Assembly: GCA_002449915.1 (NCBI GenBank)
Contig: DJXY01000049.1
Coordinates: 1-12,865 of the forward strand
Length of the DNA stretch: 12,865 nt
Origin: Oribacterium sp. UBA6992
GTDB taxonomy: Bacteria; Bacillota; Clostridia; Lachnospirales; Lachnospiraceae
Direction of reading: 5' to 3'
The translations under genes and the position numbers were made by a program. The stretch's first letter is position 1. The number at the start of each line of letters is the position of its first letter. Shown in pieces: positions 12,455 through 12,865 of this stretch. The notes below the pieces were generated by a model that ran no database searches, was not told the origin of the DNA, and saw nothing but the letters and a program-made list of their open reading frames with translations.

Positions 12455-12865
12455 TTACTGATCATTTACCTTGACATCCTCTTTGGTAACCTCGTCCTTA
12501 AACTTGGATTCATCAAGCTGGGATGGATCCTGTCCGATATAGGCAAGGATACCACCATCGATATACACAACCTGCCCATTGATAAAGTCAGAAGCAGGTG
12601 ATGCAAGGAATACAGCAAGCCCTTCCAGATCTTCGGTTTCACCCCATCTTTCCGCCGGTGTCTTGGAACGGATAAAACGGTCAAATGGATGCATGGAGCC
12701 GTCCGGCTGCTTCTCTCTTAGTGGAGCAGTCTGCGGTGTTGCAATGTATCCAGGTCCGATACCGTTGCACTGAATGTTGTACTTGCCGTATTCGGAAGCA
12801 ATGTTTCTCGTGAGCATCTTCAGGCCGCCCTTTGCAGCTGCATAAGCGGAAACGGTCTCACGGCC
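12455..12865 (-). CDS. Gluconate 5-dehydrogenase-like short-chain dehydrogenase (partial, C-terminal 136 residues)
   Basis: The frame runs off the right edge, so the Rossmann N-terminus is missing. The visible part starts just before the catalytic SAYAAAKGGL (Tyr and Lys of YxxxK), then NIQCNGIGPGYIATPQTAPLRE, PFDRFIRSKTPAERWGETEDL and NGQVVYIDGGILAYIG. This matches the gluconate 5-dehydrogenase / 2-deoxy-D-gluconate 3-dehydrogenase group of NAD(P)-dependent reductases. An unusual Asp/Glu/Lys-rich tail of about 25 residues follows YIG. It is upstream of the YhcH-type gene by 33 nt. It would oxidise or reduce a sugar acid; the exact substrate is not visible. Confidence 0.88.
   Translation of the reverse strand, partial: GRETVSAYAAAKGGLKMLTRNIASEYGKYNIQCNGIGPGYIATPQTAPLREKQPDGSMHPFDRFIRSKTPAERWGETEDLEGLAVFLASPASDFINGQVVYIDGGILAYIGQDPSQLDESKFKDEVTKEDVKVNDQ

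Noticed and set aside
12020..12601. Plus-strand open frame of 193 codons
   Set aside because: It lies antisense to the YhcH-type and dehydrogenase genes, both with clear family motifs; its hydrophobic content comes from reading complementary codons.

Overview
The window looks like a chromosomal segment of a Gram-positive gut-type Firmicute, most likely a clostridium of the Lachnospiraceae kind. The grounds are strong AGGAGG-type ribosome sites, a sugar-binding lipoprotein with a short lipobox signal and an Ala/Thr linker, LacI-type sugar regulation, and moderate GC content. This placement is inference. No rRNA, tRNA or CRISPR array was seen.

Left part (1-4905): a pentose locus, best read as 2-deoxyribose (or ribose) use. 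On the minus strand lie a PfkB-family ribokinase or deoxyribokinase, a FucU/RbsD-type sugar mutarotase, and the 5' end of a sugar ABC-transporter binding lipoprotein that runs off the left edge. Divergent from them is deoC (deoxyribose-phosphate aldolase). A convergent LacI-family regulator follows deoC. Import, anomer conversion, phosphorylation and aldol cleavage to acetaldehyde plus glyceraldehyde-3-phosphate would form one pathway. The 471-bp divergent region has a promoter for each direction, CG-centred half-palindromes that fit a LacI-type operator, and a long structured leader before deoC.

Middle part (4906-10750): one very large cyclic-di-GMP gene, PAS - degenerate GGDEF - EAL - PAS - PAS - GAF-like - GGDEF, broken by a 2364-bp IS21-family element (6971-9334, istA and istB). 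The element has TG...CA ends, three internal repeats at each end and a 4-bp target duplication (CTTC). Removing it and one CTTC copy restores a single open frame of 1158 codons, so the insertion looks recent. It separates a phosphodiesterase half from a cyclase half.

Right part (10751-12865): after an intergenic stretch with two hairpins, one a probable bidirectional terminator, there is a minus-strand operon with N-acetylneuraminate lyase (nanA-like), a YhcH/NanQ-type cupin (sialic acid anomerase family) and the C-terminal part of a gluconate-5-dehydrogenase-like short-chain dehydrogenase that runs off the right edge. This operon points to sialic acid or related sugar-acid catabolism.

No clearly unprecedented protein system is visible. 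The items most worth a second look are the split PDE/cyclase gene, the deoC leader with its displaced ribosome site, the candidate LacI operators, and the kinase residue that may mark deoxyribose specificity.
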